Assembly (NCBI GenBank): GCA_947501615.1
Contig: CANMWK010000006.1
Span: forward strand, 186,001 to 250,000
Length of the DNA stretch: 64,000 nt
Direction of reading: 5' to 3'
From: an uncultured Tenacibaculum sp.
GTDB lineage: Bacteria; Bacteroidota; Bacteroidia; Flavobacteriales; Flavobacteriaceae
Part shown: piece by piece, positions 1 to 9,571 of the stretch
How positions within the stretch are numbered: the first letter of the stretch is position 1
Layout: each line of letters starts with the position of its first letter
The notes under the pieces: generated by a model
Database searches by the model: none
Seen by the model: only the letters and a program-made list of their open reading frames with translations
What the model was told of the DNA's origin: nothing
Position numbers and translations under genes: made by a program

Positions 1-1019
1 TCTAATGCCGTTGTAATATTAGATAAATCAGAAAACAGTTCTCCAGTTTTACCAGAATGATGACTATGCCCTATGGCTTCAAATAAGTAATTTTTAGAAG
101 TTCTTATCTTATCTAAATCTACAGTTACTGCATAAATAATTGCAGGTTGCCCTACTCTACCAGAACCACTATAAACGCTATCCTTAGGAAAACGATCTTT
201 ACTGTAATAGGCATTCCAATTGAATGATTGGTTTACTTCCATCAATATTCGAAACTGTTTAACATCGCCAAGCTTTGCTTTAGAATTGATAATAAAATCA
301 TCCGAAGGTGTAGCTCCAGATACAGCATCTATATCATATGCTTTTCCTAACGGAATAAATAAACCATCCGATGCTCTAATTCCTCTTTTATGCGCCCAAT
401 ACGGTAATGATTCTGGTCGTCGAACAATTGCAGGTCGCCAAATACCATTTTTATCTGGTTTTCCATTATGATACTCACTAGTTGCAATTGATTTTGGCAC
501 AAATAAACTTTCCATATAATTCCCTTCCATATCTTCTACCCAAATAACCATCATCGCATAACGAAAAACATCACCTATCTTTACATCAACCTCTACAGCT
601 ACCTCATTAATCTCATCTCTAACTATAATTCGTTCGGTACCATCTGCTAAAGTTTCTTTCCCTTGAATGCTATTACGATATTCGTTTCCAACCTCATACA
701 AACTATGAAAGCCAGATATATTAAATAATAACCCGGTCAATAAAACTCCTCCTATTACTAGCACCGTAATTAAAGGCATGCTTAAAAAATTCTTTTCCTT
801 GTTTACACTATACATTTTTAACGATTTTAAATTATTACGAATATGAACAATGGCGAACAGCACAAATAAAAATCCGAATACCGTATGGATTGATGCCGTT
901 ATTTTATAATGTGGTTTTATATACATTAAAAGCCCAGTTAAACTGATCACAATAAATACTATTGCTATGCTTATACTTACTAATTTTCTTGTGCCCATTC
1001 TTTTTGTTTTTAATTTCAT
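1..1019 (-). CDS. DUF4405/DUF2271-like membrane flavoprotein (C-terminus cut by window edge)
   Basis: Reading on the minus strand from an ATG at 1019, an open frame runs off the left edge (about 339 codons visible). The N-terminus begins MKLKTKRMGTRKL and carries about three membrane segments with histidines near their ends (SIHTVFG, IVHIRNN, GFHSLYEVG), as in the small haem-binding-like DUF4405 family. The extracytoplasmic part resembles DUF2271 proteins: a WVEDMEG stretch, RPESLPYWAHKRG, and DAVSGATPSD at about 305-330. That last motif matches the D-x-x-(S/T)-G-A-(T/S) pattern where ApbE attaches FMN covalently. Inference: a membrane electron-transfer flavoprotein. No apbE is visible, and it could lie beyond the left edge. 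Family names are from memory of the patterns; the open frame itself is certain. Confidence 0.7.
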   Translation of the reverse strand, partial: MKLKTKRMGTRKLVSISIAIVFIVISLTGLLMYIKPHYKITASIHTVFGFLFVLFAIVHIRNNLKSLKMYSVNKEKNFLSMPLITVLVIGGVLLTGLLFNISGFHSLYEVGNEYRNSIQGKETLADGTERIIVRDEINEVAVEVDVKIGDVFRYAMMVIWVEDMEGNYMESLFVPKSIATSEYHNGKPDKNGIWRPAIVRRPESLPYWAHKRGIRASDGLFIPLGKAYDIDAVSGATPSDDFIINSKAKLGDVKQFRILMEVNQSFNWNAYYSKDRFPKDSVYSGSGRVGQPAIIYAVTVDLDKIRTSKNYLFEAIGHSHHSGKTGELFSDLSNITTAL

Positions 1020-1528
1020 TTTTCTTAGTACATGACAAAATCTTTACATTAGTTTTCGATATCAGGTCGAACATGATCAAATCCAAAAGGATAGTTTATG
1101 TTCTACCCAAAAATTATTTAATTTTAACTCGTTGTGCATTTAGAAACTTTTTTTTAGCCTGTCAGTTCGAGAACTATTTCTAAGTCAAAAAATTCTTATT
1201 CTCGATACGATTTTTCTCCATTTTATTCCAAAAAATCATTCGAATTGACAGAATTTTGCTCCAAATGCACAACGGGTTCAATTTTAACAAAGTAGATCAT
1301 CAGTCTTAGCTCTTATACGATTTACGGTTAGTTTTTTCGCATATGTCAGTTCGAGTATTTTTTCGAAGTGTCAACGTAGTAAAAAATGTATCGAGAACAA
1401 TCCGACTACTTCTCGATAAAAAATTATTCTTCATTCCATTACTAATAATTTTACTCGAAGTGACAGAAACATTTATACGAAATTAAATCCCAAAAACCGT
1501 ATTACTTCTTACCTCTTAATACCAAACA
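1020..1528. repeat. Intergenic region with two imperfect inverted repeats (TCAGTTCGAG ... CGAA(T/G)TGACAGA)
   Basis: No convincing gene lies here. Two similar units are visible: one from about 1158 (TGTCAGTTCGAG) to about 1252 (CGAATTGACAGA), and one from about 1343 (TGTCAGTTCGAG) to about 1467 (CTCGAAGTGACAGA). In each, the two ends are nearly reverse complements, so transcripts could fold into long hairpins. Such TCGAG-cored intergenic repeats are common in flavobacterial genomes. A short open frame across 962-1183 has no homology-like content and overlaps the start of the partial gene on the other strand. Confidence 0.5.
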
Positions 1529-3694
1529 TTAAAAATCGAATCGATAATTCATTTTAAACGATACTCCCCAATTGGTTCTAGATATATGTTGATTAAAACT
1601 GTCTGTAATCACAAAATAGATATACGATAACGGTTTGTATTCCCATTGAATGCGACTGTTGATATTAAAATTATTTTGTTGTGTATTGTACTGCACATAG
1701 GTAGTCCAGTTTAAGCGATTATTAAAAAAGATTTCTCCCGTAAATCGAGCTAAATGAAATGGTTTAATTCCTAATTCTTCTAGATCTAAATAATTTATCT
1801 CATAATCTGCTCCAATTTTAGCATAGGGTAAAAATCGAAAGGTAGAAAAGGTATAAAATCGTGTTCTATTTCCATTATAATAATCTCCATGCTGTACACC
1901 TACTCTATAAGAAACATTTTTATTAAATGGAGAATTATACCCAACACGTAAAGCCCCAAAACTATATTGATCTGGTTGAATGAATTTTCCATTTCTTAAC
2001 GGATCAAAACCATATTTTAAATTGATGTATTCATGGTTAAAGTTGATAAAAACGGATGACGCATTTCTAAAAAACAAGGCCTGATTTATAAATGATGATG
2101 ACTGTGTCACCTTTCCTTCTTCATCCCAATATGTGGTATTACTTGGAAAAAAGTAACGAAAATATTGTATGGTTTTAGACTTTTTAGGCAGCGCTACCAA
2201 TTTCAGTTCTGCTTGAGCAGAACTATATCCTTCTCGAATAGTAACAGCATTAATCGCATCATAATTATTCAGCCTTGGCACAAAACCAACATCAGCAATA
2301 AAATTTTTATCTACAGTTCTAAACGCTCCTTTTGCAAATACTTTCCTAGTACTATATTGGGTTTCTACATTAAAAAAATTAGTGTTACCACTAACATTAT
2401 CTGTAAAACTCTTTCCAAAATTTCCTAGCCCCGACCATTTATTGTTTTTAGATTTATAATTCATGTTTATTCCAAAGACACGATTAAAATCACCTTTAAA
2501 ACTAAACCCATCTGTCTCTTGTCGATTTACCAAATACGCTGTCGTAGTAAATGCCTTTGATAGCTTTTGAGCCCCTACTAAAACAGTATAATTTTGAGCC
2601 GGATTTTCTACTTCGCTTTCTGTTTGGGCATTTAATACTCCTATACGTGTATTTGATGAAACATTACCCGAAAGTTTAAGTCCAAATTGCATCGGAGTAG
2701 TACCTCCAATTATTCTAGAATAAAACGGATTAATACCTGTAGCTCCTAAATTATTGAACAAATCACTATTCTCTAAAAAGAAATTTCTTCGTTCAGGAAA
2801 ATTAATAGCAAAACGTGTTAAATTCACTACTTGCTGATCTACATCTACCTGAGAGAAATCAGGATTAATAGAAGCATCTAAACGTAAAGAAGATGTAATA
2901 TTATATTGCGCATCTACACTGGGCACAATATTAGATGTAGTTGTATTTGCTACTACATCTTTATTAAAATTATACGTAACCGATGGCGAGACCATAAACC
3001 TTGAATTACTGGTTTTTGGTGGGTTTTCCAATACAACATCTTCAGTAAAACGTAAATCAAATTGGAAAAAATTACGTGATACATCAGTATACGTCATCCA
3101 TAAATTTGTTTTAAAATCTCTGTAGAAAAACTGAATTCCCCAAGTCGTATTAGTTACATCAAAATTCAGTGCTTTAAAAGGAATTTCTATTTCGTAAATT
3201 TTTGTAGTGCCTTCTGTAGCTGTTTTAGATTTCCAAACAGCATTCCAACTTTCATTCAAACTATAATCTGTCCCATTAAAATCTACTATTGCATCTACTT
3301 GCGTGTTCGCTGCATTCAATATAAAATAATAACCGTTATTTTCTTTATTGAAAGGATCTAATATCAATCCAAAAGCATCACTTCTCACGACTACATCACC
3401 ATGGTTATCGCGTTTTAATGTACTTACTTTACTCTCTGGAGTCTTATCATAATATTCAGCAGCTATAAATAAGCTCTTCCCATTATGATATACCCTAACC
3501 TTGGTTTGATGTACTGCTTTTCCTACATCATCAGGAAAAAAGTTATTAAAATTGGTAAACGTTGCTGCATTTTGCCAAGTTAATTCATTTAACTTTCCAT
3601 CTATGTTTACTACGGTATCAAAAAAAGGAATACTTTTTTGTTGCGCTTGTAAGGCAAACCCAACCAGCAAGAAGTATATTTTAATATTCTTCAT
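1529..3694 (-). CDS. DUF5916 outer-membrane protein with CBM9-like N-terminal domain
   Basis: A 721-residue protein. It starts with a signal peptide (MKNIKIYFLLVGFALQAQ) followed by a sugar-binding CBM9-like domain at about residues 20-200 (DTVVNIDGKLNELTWQNA, then FIAAEYYDKTPESKV and SDAFGLILDPF). The remainder alternates short amphipathic strands and ends in an aromatic residue (NYRFDF), as outer-membrane barrels do. This architecture is the DUF5916 family, common in Bacteroidota and without a settled function. An ETW/NFPERRNFFLENS-type segment, conserved in the family, lies at about residue 300. The start is 1 bp from the stop of the upstream beta-propeller gene, so the two are probably co-transcribed. 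Family assignment is strong; the role (surface binding or transport) is not known. Confidence 0.85.
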   Translation of the reverse strand: MKNIKIYFLLVGFALQAQQKSIPFFDTVVNIDGKLNELTWQNAATFTNFNNFFPDDVGKAVHQTKVRVYHNGKSLFIAAEYYDKTPESKVSTLKRDNHGDVVVRSDAFGLILDPFNKENNGYYFILNAANTQVDAIVDFNGTDYSLNESWNAVWKSKTATEGTTKIYEIEIPFKALNFDVTNTTWGIQFFYRDFKTNLWMTYTDVSRNFFQFDLRFTEDVVLENPPKTSNSRFMVSPSVTYNFNKDVVANTTTSNIVPSVDAQYNITSSLRLDASINPDFSQVDVDQQVVNLTRFAINFPERRNFFLENSDLFNNLGATGINPFYSRIIGGTTPMQFGLKLSGNVSSNTRIGVLNAQTESEVENPAQNYTVLVGAQKLSKAFTTTAYLVNRQETDGFSFKGDFNRVFGINMNYKSKNNKWSGLGNFGKSFTDNVSGNTNFFNVETQYSTRKVFAKGAFRTVDKNFIADVGFVPRLNNYDAINAVTIREGYSSAQAELKLVALPKKSKTIQYFRYFFPSNTTYWDEEGKVTQSSSFINQALFFRNASSVFINFNHEYINLKYGFDPLRNGKFIQPDQYSFGALRVGYNSPFNKNVSYRVGVQHGDYYNGNRTRFYTFSTFRFLPYAKIGADYEINYLDLEELGIKPFHLARFTGEIFFNNRLNWTTYVQYNTQQNNFNINSRIQWEYKPLSYIYFVITDSFNQHISRTNWGVSFKMNYRFDF

Positions 3695-3695
3695 A

Positions 3696-4547
3696 CTATA
3701 ATACTAACTTATATGCCATTAATTTATGCTGCAACATAGCTGGTACTAATACCATTTGCAAACTTGGTATGTATGTTATATCGGCAGCATTTACTTTTTC
3801 TTTTCGAGTATCTAACAATAGGGTTTTATCACCATTTTTAGTGACATAATGTATCATACCTTCCCAACTCGATACTAAGTAATCACCATTACCAACAGCA
3901 ACAATACCATCAGGATTTGATATCCCTTTGGTTAGTATTTCTATATTTTTTGTTTTAAAATTATAACTACGAATAGTAGCATCCCCTAAACCAATTAAAA
4001 CACCATCTTCTTTACATAAAACCCCATTAGGCCATTCTAAATCTTTTTGAACTATACTAATCTTACCATCGTGTATAGCAAATAACATCCCGCTCTTTGT
4101 GCCACTTCCAAACACAGTACCTTCTGAGGTTACACACAAATCATTAATACGTTCTGTTTCATCAATTTTATGTTTCTTAACTATACGCTCTGTATGTAAG
4201 TCTATTTCTAAAACTGTATCAAAATCTGCAACAAACAACCGATCCTTATAAATAGCAGTACCCGTCGGTCCATCAATATTATCAATCCATTTATGTTTCG
4301 CAATTTCCCCATTCAAGTTTACTTTACTTATAAATCCTTTTCCATTAGGCTTTAACCAATGCCCGTTAATATTCGTTACATAAAGCATTTTTTCTTTTTC
4401 ATTATAAATAACCGATTCTAAGTCATTTAACATAGCTTTTGTTTCCCATAAAAAAGTAAGTTTTGGTGCATTTATATTCGATTCTTTTTGAGCACATACC
4501 GCTATTGAAATCATACCTATAAAAAAGCTCCACCTGAGAATTTTCAT
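3696..4547 (-). CDS. Secreted SMP-30/NHL-like beta-propeller protein
   Basis: A 283-residue protein with an N-terminal signal segment (MKILRWSFFIGMISIAVCAQ) followed by repeated propeller-type units such as LESVIYNEKEKMLYVTNING, GPTGTAIYKDRLFVADFDTV and WPNGVLCKEDGVLIGLGDA. The NDLCVTSEGTVFGSG and NPDGIVAVGNGDYLVSSWEG stretches resemble SMP-30/gluconolactonase/strictosidine-synthase-like propellers. A lipobox is not convincing because valine precedes the cysteine. It sits immediately upstream of the DUF5916 gene. Catalytic activity cannot be judged; a binding or scaffolding role in the periplasm is equally possible. Confidence 0.75.
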   Translation of the reverse strand: MKILRWSFFIGMISIAVCAQKESNINAPKLTFLWETKAMLNDLESVIYNEKEKMLYVTNINGHWLKPNGKGFISKVNLNGEIAKHKWIDNIDGPTGTAIYKDRLFVADFDTVLEIDLHTERIVKKHKIDETERINDLCVTSEGTVFGSGTKSGMLFAIHDGKISIVQKDLEWPNGVLCKEDGVLIGLGDATIRSYNFKTKNIEILTKGISNPDGIVAVGNGDYLVSSWEGMIHYVTKNGDKTLLLDTRKEKVNAADITYIPSLQMVLVPAMLQHKLMAYKLVL

Positions 4548-4746
4548 AATAAATCATTTAATATTTAGTGCGAATGTAATTCGATACATCATCCATTATT
4601 TGGAAAATAGACGAATCTGGATCCTTTAGCTATAAACACGTAAAGTGAAGTTAAATCTTAGCTTTTTCGGATTGGTAGACAAAAAACAACTATTGGTAGA
4701 TAAAATTATTTTTCAACGCTTAGAAATAGTAATTTTAACCTCTATT

Positions 4747-5802
4747 ATGAATACACTATTTACCTATTTAAACAAACCTATTTATAAGCATATCTTATTT
4801 TGGATTGCTGTATTCTCTTTTTATTTGGCTTTTGATAGAGTGTATTATAATTCTACACAAAAATTAATAGCGAATAAATTTGCCTATCTCTTATTTCAAA
4901 TGGCAACTGCCTATGGAATTATTTATGGTATTTATCCTATATATAAAAAGAGTAAAAATATTATAGTGTTTATAGCACTTACTTTTCTTTTGTTTGTAGC
5001 ACTAAATAGTATTTATGTTACTTGGCATGCTTTTATAGATGCGCCTCATAGTAATACATGTTACACACGATTTAAATCTAGATTCGGACATCTTTCCTTT
5101 TGGGAACAAGTATTTAATTGGAAACGCGATTTTTTTATTCTTACTTGGTTATTTATTCAACCTACATTTTTTTTGATTCCTTTTTTATGGTATGAGAAAA
5201 ACTTAAAGCTCTCTATTACCAATGAACAAAAGAAAATAGCTGAGCTTAGCGCGCTAAAAAACCAACTAAATCCGCATTTTTTATTCAATACCTTGAATAA
5301 TTTATACGGATTAGCCATAGAAAAATCGGATAAAACACCTCAAGTTATAGAACGATTATCTGATATTTTAGATTATATTTTATATCGATGTAAGGACAAA
5401 TATGTATCCTTAGAAAAAGAAATCGAACTCATAGAAAATTACTTAGCACTAGAGCAATTACGTTACGGAAAACGTGTGTTAGTCACCTTTACAAAACACA
5501 TAGAAACTCCTAGTAAAATAGCTCCTTTAATTTTACTGACGTTTATTGAAAATGCGTTTAAACATGGCGTAAAACAAGAAATTAAACAGGCTAAAATTCA
5601 AATCGATTTACAAGCTATGCATAACAACATCACATTTACAATACAAAACACAAAGCCCGAATCTCCTTTACATTCTAATCAAGAAAAACTAGGTTTGATA
5701 AATGTGAAAAAACAATTACATTTATTGTATGCTGGGAATTACGATTTACAACTATCTGATACAACCAATACGTATTCCGTAACTTTAACTTTAACTGTAT
5801 AA
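4747..5802 (+). CDS. LytS-family sensor histidine kinase
   Basis: Membrane sensor kinase of the His_kinase (PF06580) type. Several hydrophobic helices fill roughly the first 150 residues, then comes a short coiled stretch (EQKKIAELSALKNQL), the H-box NPHFLFNTLNNL with the phosphoacceptor histidine, and the N-box TFIENAFKHG. The G-box region near the C-terminus (EKLGLINVKKQLHLLY) is present but short. The start was placed at MNTLFTYLNKPIYKH because this gives the usual family length of about 350 residues with the first membrane helix right after it. The frame is open to another ATG at 4645, which would add 34 residues. The stop is 1 bp from the LytTR regulator start, so the pair forms an operon. 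Signal unknown. Confidence 0.88.
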   Translation: MNTLFTYLNKPIYKHILFWIAVFSFYLAFDRVYYNSTQKLIANKFAYLLFQMATAYGIIYGIYPIYKKSKNIIVFIALTFLLFVALNSIYVTWHAFIDAPHSNTCYTRFKSRFGHLSFWEQVFNWKRDFFILTWLFIQPTFFLIPFLWYEKNLKLSITNEQKKIAELSALKNQLNPHFLFNTLNNLYGLAIEKSDKTPQVIERLSDILDYILYRCKDKYVSLEKEIELIENYLALEQLRYGKRVLVTFTKHIETPSKIAPLILLTFIENAFKHGVKQEIKQAKIQIDLQAMHNNITFTIQNTKPESPLHSNQEKLGLINVKKQLHLLYAGNYDLQLSDTTNTYSVTLTLTV

Positions 5803-5803
5803 T

Positions 5804-6502
5804 ATGTACACTTGTATAATTGTTGATGACGAAGAGATTGCTAGAAACTTGATTAAAAATCATGTTAGCCAATTAGATAATTTTAAAATTGTAGCGTTAT
5901 GCGAAAGCGCTATTGAAGCCAGTAAAGTATTGCAACAACAGCAAGTAGATTTGTTATTTTTAGACATTGAAATGCCTGTATTACGAGGCACAGATTTTTT
6001 TAAGGGTTTACTTCAAAAACCTAACGTTATTTTCACTACTGCTTATCGAGATTATGCCATTGACGGCTTTGAATTAAATGCTATTGATTATTTATTAAAA
6101 CCAATTACTTTTCATCGTTTTTTTAGAGCTATAGAAAAGTTTTTAGCGCAACAACCTCATACAAAAACTACTGAAATTAAATCTATCCCTAGTCCATCTA
6201 CTCAAAATTATGTGTATGTTAGGAAAGATCGAAAACAGGTAAAAGTACTTTTTGATGATGTGCTATATATTGAAAGTATTAAAGACTATATAAAGATTCA
6301 TTTAACTGATACATCGCATATCACCAAGCACAGTTTAACAGCCTTTGCTTCGCAATTGGACAGCCGTTTTTTACGTGTGCATCGTTCCTACATTGTTAAT
6401 AAGGATAAAATAACAGCATATACCAAACAAGATATTGAAATTCATGCTATTGAAATTCCTATTGGAGAAAGTTACAGAGCTGTTGTAACGGAACTGGTGT
6501 AG
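5804..6502 (+). CDS. LytTR-family response regulator
   Basis: A 232-residue regulator. The receiver domain spans about residues 1-120 with the acidic pocket D8/D9, the phosphoacceptor D54 in LLFLDIEMP, a conserved T/S region (VIFTTAYRDYAIDGF) and the lysine in YLLKPI. A LytTR DNA-binding domain fills about residues 135-232 (VKVLFDDVLYIESIKDYIKIH ... FLRVHRSYIVNKDKI). It follows the LytS-type kinase by 1 bp and is almost certainly its partner. Targets cannot be read from the sequence. Downstream there is no clear terminator before the tandem 101-bp repeats. Confidence 0.93.
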   Translation: MYTCIIVDDEEIARNLIKNHVSQLDNFKIVALCESAIEASKVLQQQQVDLLFLDIEMPVLRGTDFFKGLLQKPNVIFTTAYRDYAIDGFELNAIDYLLKPITFHRFFRAIEKFLAQQPHTKTTEIKSIPSPSTQNYVYVRKDRKQVKVLFDDVLYIESIKDYIKIHLTDTSHITKHSLTAFASQLDSRFLRVHRSYIVNKDKITAYTKQDIEIHAIEIPIGESYRAVVTELV

Positions 6503-6985
6503 TTTTTAGTAGTGAGTATCTAGTATTAAGTAGTGAGTACATAGTATTGAGTATTAAGTCTCCCTTCGATATAGCTCAGGGTGCATTCAAAATGACATAA
6601 AATAATGAACGCATATCAAAGTAAAATAAGATCTTGTATCCTGTCTCTTGACTCTTGAATCTCCCTTCGACACAGCTCAGGGCACATTCAAAATGACATA
6701 AAATAATGAACGCATATCAAAGTGAAATAAGATCTTGCATCCTGTCTCTTGACTCTAGAATCTCCCTTCGACACTGCTCAGGCTGCATTCAAAATGACAT
6801 AAAACAATGAACCCATATCAAAGTAAAATAAGATCTTGTATCCTGTCTCTTGACTCTTGAATATTCCTTCGACACAGCTCAGGGTGTATTCAAAACGACA
6901 TAAAACAACGAACGCATATCAAAATAAGATCTAGTATCTTGACTTCTCAACTCCTCAACTCCTCAAATCCTAAACTCATAACCTC
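6503..6985. repeat. Four tandem copies of a 101-bp repeat between convergent genes
   Basis: Units begin at about 6559, 6660, 6761 and 6862, a constant 101-bp spacing. Each unit carries a (C)CCTTCGAC-N3-GCTCAGG core, then GCATTCAAAATGACATAAAA, AACGCATATCAAAGTAAAAT and TCTTGACTCT. Copies differ by a few substitutions; the fourth is degenerate at its end. Before the array, 6505-6558 holds smaller direct repeats (AGTAGTGAGTA, TAGTATT). There are no variable spacers, so this is not a CRISPR. It lies between the 3' ends of the convergent response regulator and HAD genes. No gene is seen. Confidence 0.85.
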
Positions 6986-7642
6986 CTAAAAAATCAACGT
7001 ATCAAATGCTGCTTTTAAATTTTCAAACACCTGAGAACTCCCTGCTGCTTTCATTTCTTCTTCGGAATATTTAGATAAGATCCCAATAGCTTGCATCCCA
7101 GCAGATTTTGCCGCTGCTATTCCTGTTAAACTATCTTCAAAAACCCACAAATCTTTAAATTCGTCTTCAGAAAATCCTAAGGCAGTTGCTAAGGTAATAT
7201 AAGCTTCCGGTGCTGGTTTCGGTTTCTTATAATCTTCTACTCCAAAAACTAACGGAAAATTTAAATCTAAATGCTGTATCGATTGTCTTAAAAATAATTT
7301 TGTCGCATTACTTGCAATTCCATAAGGCACTTTATTTGTAGATAGGTAATCCGTAAACTCCGTAACACCAGGTAATAAATTCGGTACTTTGAAATACAGT
7401 TCTAAATGTTTATCCTTCAGAAAAAATAAATCTTCAAACTGATCTCCTTTACCTATCTGATCACAAAAATACTTTGCTATTTTTCTTGGCGATTTCCCAA
7501 TATGACTTTTTGGATAGGGCGCTATTTCTTGATTAAACAATTCCTTAAATGCTGATGACCAAGCGGAATAATGACTTTCAAAACTATTCACTACTACCCC
7601 ATCAAAATCAAATAAAACTCCTTTAGGCGTAGGCATGCTCAA
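6986..7642 (-). CDS. HAD-superfamily hydrolase, beta-phosphoglucomutase-like
   Basis: A 218-residue haloacid-dehalogenase-like phosphatase. Motif I is DFDGVVVNS near residue 12; a helical cap follows; motif II is GIASNATK; the lysine region is GVEDYKKPKPAPEAY; and motif III/IV is WVFEDSLTGIAAAKSAGM. This is the subfamily containing beta-phosphoglucomutase and sugar-phosphate phosphatases. Motif I has V in place of the second Asp (DFDGVVV against DxDGxLxD-type), which is common in this group. The start overlaps the upstream lactone-oxidase-like gene by 20 bp, so they are co-transcribed, suggesting a carbohydrate-derived substrate. The exact substrate is unknown. Confidence 0.85.
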   Translation of the reverse strand: MSMPTPKGVLFDFDGVVVNSFESHYSAWSSAFKELFNQEIAPYPKSHIGKSPRKIAKYFCDQIGKGDQFEDLFFLKDKHLELYFKVPNLLPGVTEFTDYLSTNKVPYGIASNATKLFLRQSIQHLDLNFPLVFGVEDYKKPKPAPEAYITLATALGFSEDEFKDLWVFEDSLTGIAAAKSAGMQAIGILSKYSEEEMKAAGSSQVFENLKAAFDTLIF

Positions 7643-8948
7643 CTACTTTTGCGTTAAATAAATCTGTTAAATACGGATTTAAAAATTTATTTGTTGGATC
7701 TAGCGATTCTCGCAATGCTTTAAAAGCATCCCACTTTTCATATACTTGAGAAAGTTCTGCATCTTTTGCTTTAAATCGTTTTCCCCAGTGTGGCCTTCCT
7801 CCATATTTTAAGAAAATTCGTTCCACACTTTTAAACGCCTCATAAGAATCTGCAGTGGCAGCATTTCTAGAAACACACCCCATAGTAACCGTATCTTGTC
7901 CGTAAGCATAACTCAGCCAAGAATTGTCTTTGTATACAAAACGAACATCCATTGGAATATGAATAAACGATTTATTCGACCATTTGTTTATTTCTTTTTT
8001 GAGTTCTTCGAATACTTTCGGAAACACATCTAAAGCAATCGTCCATTCTGCTAATTCTAATGTAGAACCTCTAGATTTGGTTACCGTAGCTTGATACAAA
8101 GACCCTTTGTGTTCTTTCTTGGATCTAAAAAAACCTCGATACAGTAGTTTATTAGCTATTGCAGTAAACCAAGGAAAAATATGTGTGTATTTGTATAAAA
8201 TTTTAGATGCTTTTCTTCTATGTTTTAAATATTCGGGACCTAAATCTTCTTGTATTTCAGTATTAGGATCTATTTTATCTCCAGTAATTACATAACCTTT
8301 ATCGGTATGTGGCAACCATAATATTCTTAAAAAATCGTGTTGTTGTAAGCGTTCTTTTATTTTTGGTAACCATTCCGAATCACTTTCTGCGTGTTCTTTT
8401 ACATGTAGTGTATAAATTTCCTCACAAGCAAAAGTTATGGTAGAAAACACTCCTAAAACTCCTAATGAAACACGAACAGCATCCATCAGTTCGTCTCCTT
8501 CATGAATCTCTTTGATAGAACCATCTGCCAATACCAGTCTACATTGTGTAACATATTCACTTAACAATTTACCACTGGTTCCGTGCGTTCCTGTTGCTAA
8601 CGCTCCACCTATGGTAACGGTATTGATATCGGGTAAGCATGGTATACACCAACCTTTCGCTTCCACGGCTTCTAATACATCTTTTAATAATACTCCAGCT
8701 TGCACTGTAATTGTTTTATCAGCATCATTAAAACCTACTATCTTATTATAAGCAGTAATATCTAGCAATGTTTCTGTACCTGCTGCGATATCTGCTGAAG
8801 ATTGCTTACTCCCAAAAAAACGTATCTTTTCACTTTTAGCAATAACCTCCTGTAACTCTTCTTCTGTTGTAATCGTGTATAAAGATGTGTAGTTGTATTT
8901 TAAGTTTTCATTCCAACTTACCCAAACTCCGTTTTTATTTTGTTTCAT
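7623..8948 (-). CDS. FAD-binding aldonolactone oxidase/alditol oxidase family protein
   Basis: A 441-residue flavoprotein of the vanillyl-alcohol-oxidase superfamily. The FAD-binding domain covers about residues 15-190 (IRFFGSKQSSADIAAG, GGALATGTHGTSG) and an ALO-type C-terminal domain ends with the family's HWxK-type motif (GGRPHWGKRF) and LDPTNKFLNPY. In D-arabinono-1,4-lactone and L-gulonolactone oxidases a histidine in a GSGHS-like segment carries FAD covalently. Here that segment reads GSKQSS, so the flavin is probably bound non-covalently. It overlaps the HAD phosphatase gene by 20 bp. Likely reaction: oxidation of a sugar lactone or alditol; the acceptor may be O2 or another carrier. 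Confidence 0.85.
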   Translation of the reverse strand: MKQNKNGVWVSWNENLKYNYTSLYTITTEEELQEVIAKSEKIRFFGSKQSSADIAAGTETLLDITAYNKIVGFNDADKTITVQAGVLLKDVLEAVEAKGWCIPCLPDINTVTIGGALATGTHGTSGKLLSEYVTQCRLVLADGSIKEIHEGDELMDAVRVSLGVLGVFSTITFACEEIYTLHVKEHAESDSEWLPKIKERLQQHDFLRILWLPHTDKGYVITGDKIDPNTEIQEDLGPEYLKHRRKASKILYKYTHIFPWFTAIANKLLYRGFFRSKKEHKGSLYQATVTKSRGSTLELAEWTIALDVFPKVFEELKKEINKWSNKSFIHIPMDVRFVYKDNSWLSYAYGQDTVTMGCVSRNAATADSYEAFKSVERIFLKYGGRPHWGKRFKAKDAELSQVYEKWDAFKALRESLDPTNKFLNPYLTDLFNAKVVEHAYA

Positions 8949-9571
8949 GATTATATAGAAATATTAAACAAAAATACGATGTTTTTATTTTACAAATGCA
9001 AAATTACTGTAAAACCATGGGAGATTTATACTATTGACAATAAATACATGTTGACTTTTTCTATTTCCTAAAAAATAGTCGAAAATTTTCTCATATTTTG
9101 TTACTTTTCTTAATTGTGGCTTCGACTAAGCTCAGCCACCATTCTACCTTGCTCAGCCACCGTTTGGTATAACTCAGTTAGCAACCGTTCTATTTTACAC
9201 AACTTTAATAAGTAAGCGTCATTCCGAACTTGTTTCGGAATCGCACCCAGCCATTCACTATGAGAACCTGAAACCAGTTGACGAGTTTTTATTATTTCTC
9301 AAAGCGTACTAAATTAAAAGATTGCTTCACTTTATTGCTTTTCGTTCGCAATGACGATAACAAACAAAAATATCATCACAAGGAGAAACGACGAAGTAAC
9401 CTCTTCTTAAAAACAACTATATTCCCTGAGCTCCGTCGAAGGGAAACCTTTTATAAATTGTGGCTTCGACTAAGCTCAGCCACCATTCGACCTGACTCAG
9501 CCACAGTTTGGTATAACTCGGTTAGCAACCATTCGATTTTACTCAGCCACAGTTCGATCTTACTCAGCTAC
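8949..9571. repeat. Repeat-rich intergenic region (CTTCGACTAAGCTCAGCCACC units)
   Basis: No believable gene lies here. Two copies of a longer unit occur at about 9115-9200 and 9458-9560. Both contain GTGGCTTCGACTAAGCTCAG, then CCACCATTC, then TTTGGTATAACTC(A/G)GTTAGC. The second is extended by further ACTCAGCCACAG steps. Between them, about 9427-9444, is an inverted copy of the core (CCCTGAGCTCCGTCGAAGGG). The region 9210-9250 also carries a CATTCCGAACTTGTTTCGGAAT inverted repeat. An open frame at 9278-9607 simply reads across these repeats and is not supported. Confidence 0.75.

Noticed and set aside
904..1183. Two short open frames (minus 904-1086, plus 962-1183)
   Set aside because: Both overlap the start of the partial membrane-protein gene in other frames; lysine/phenylalanine-rich sequence typical of AT-rich non-coding frames.
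6559..6960. Possible CRISPR array (101-bp units)
   Set aside because: Units are contiguous with no unique spacers, repeats are too long, and no cas genes are present.
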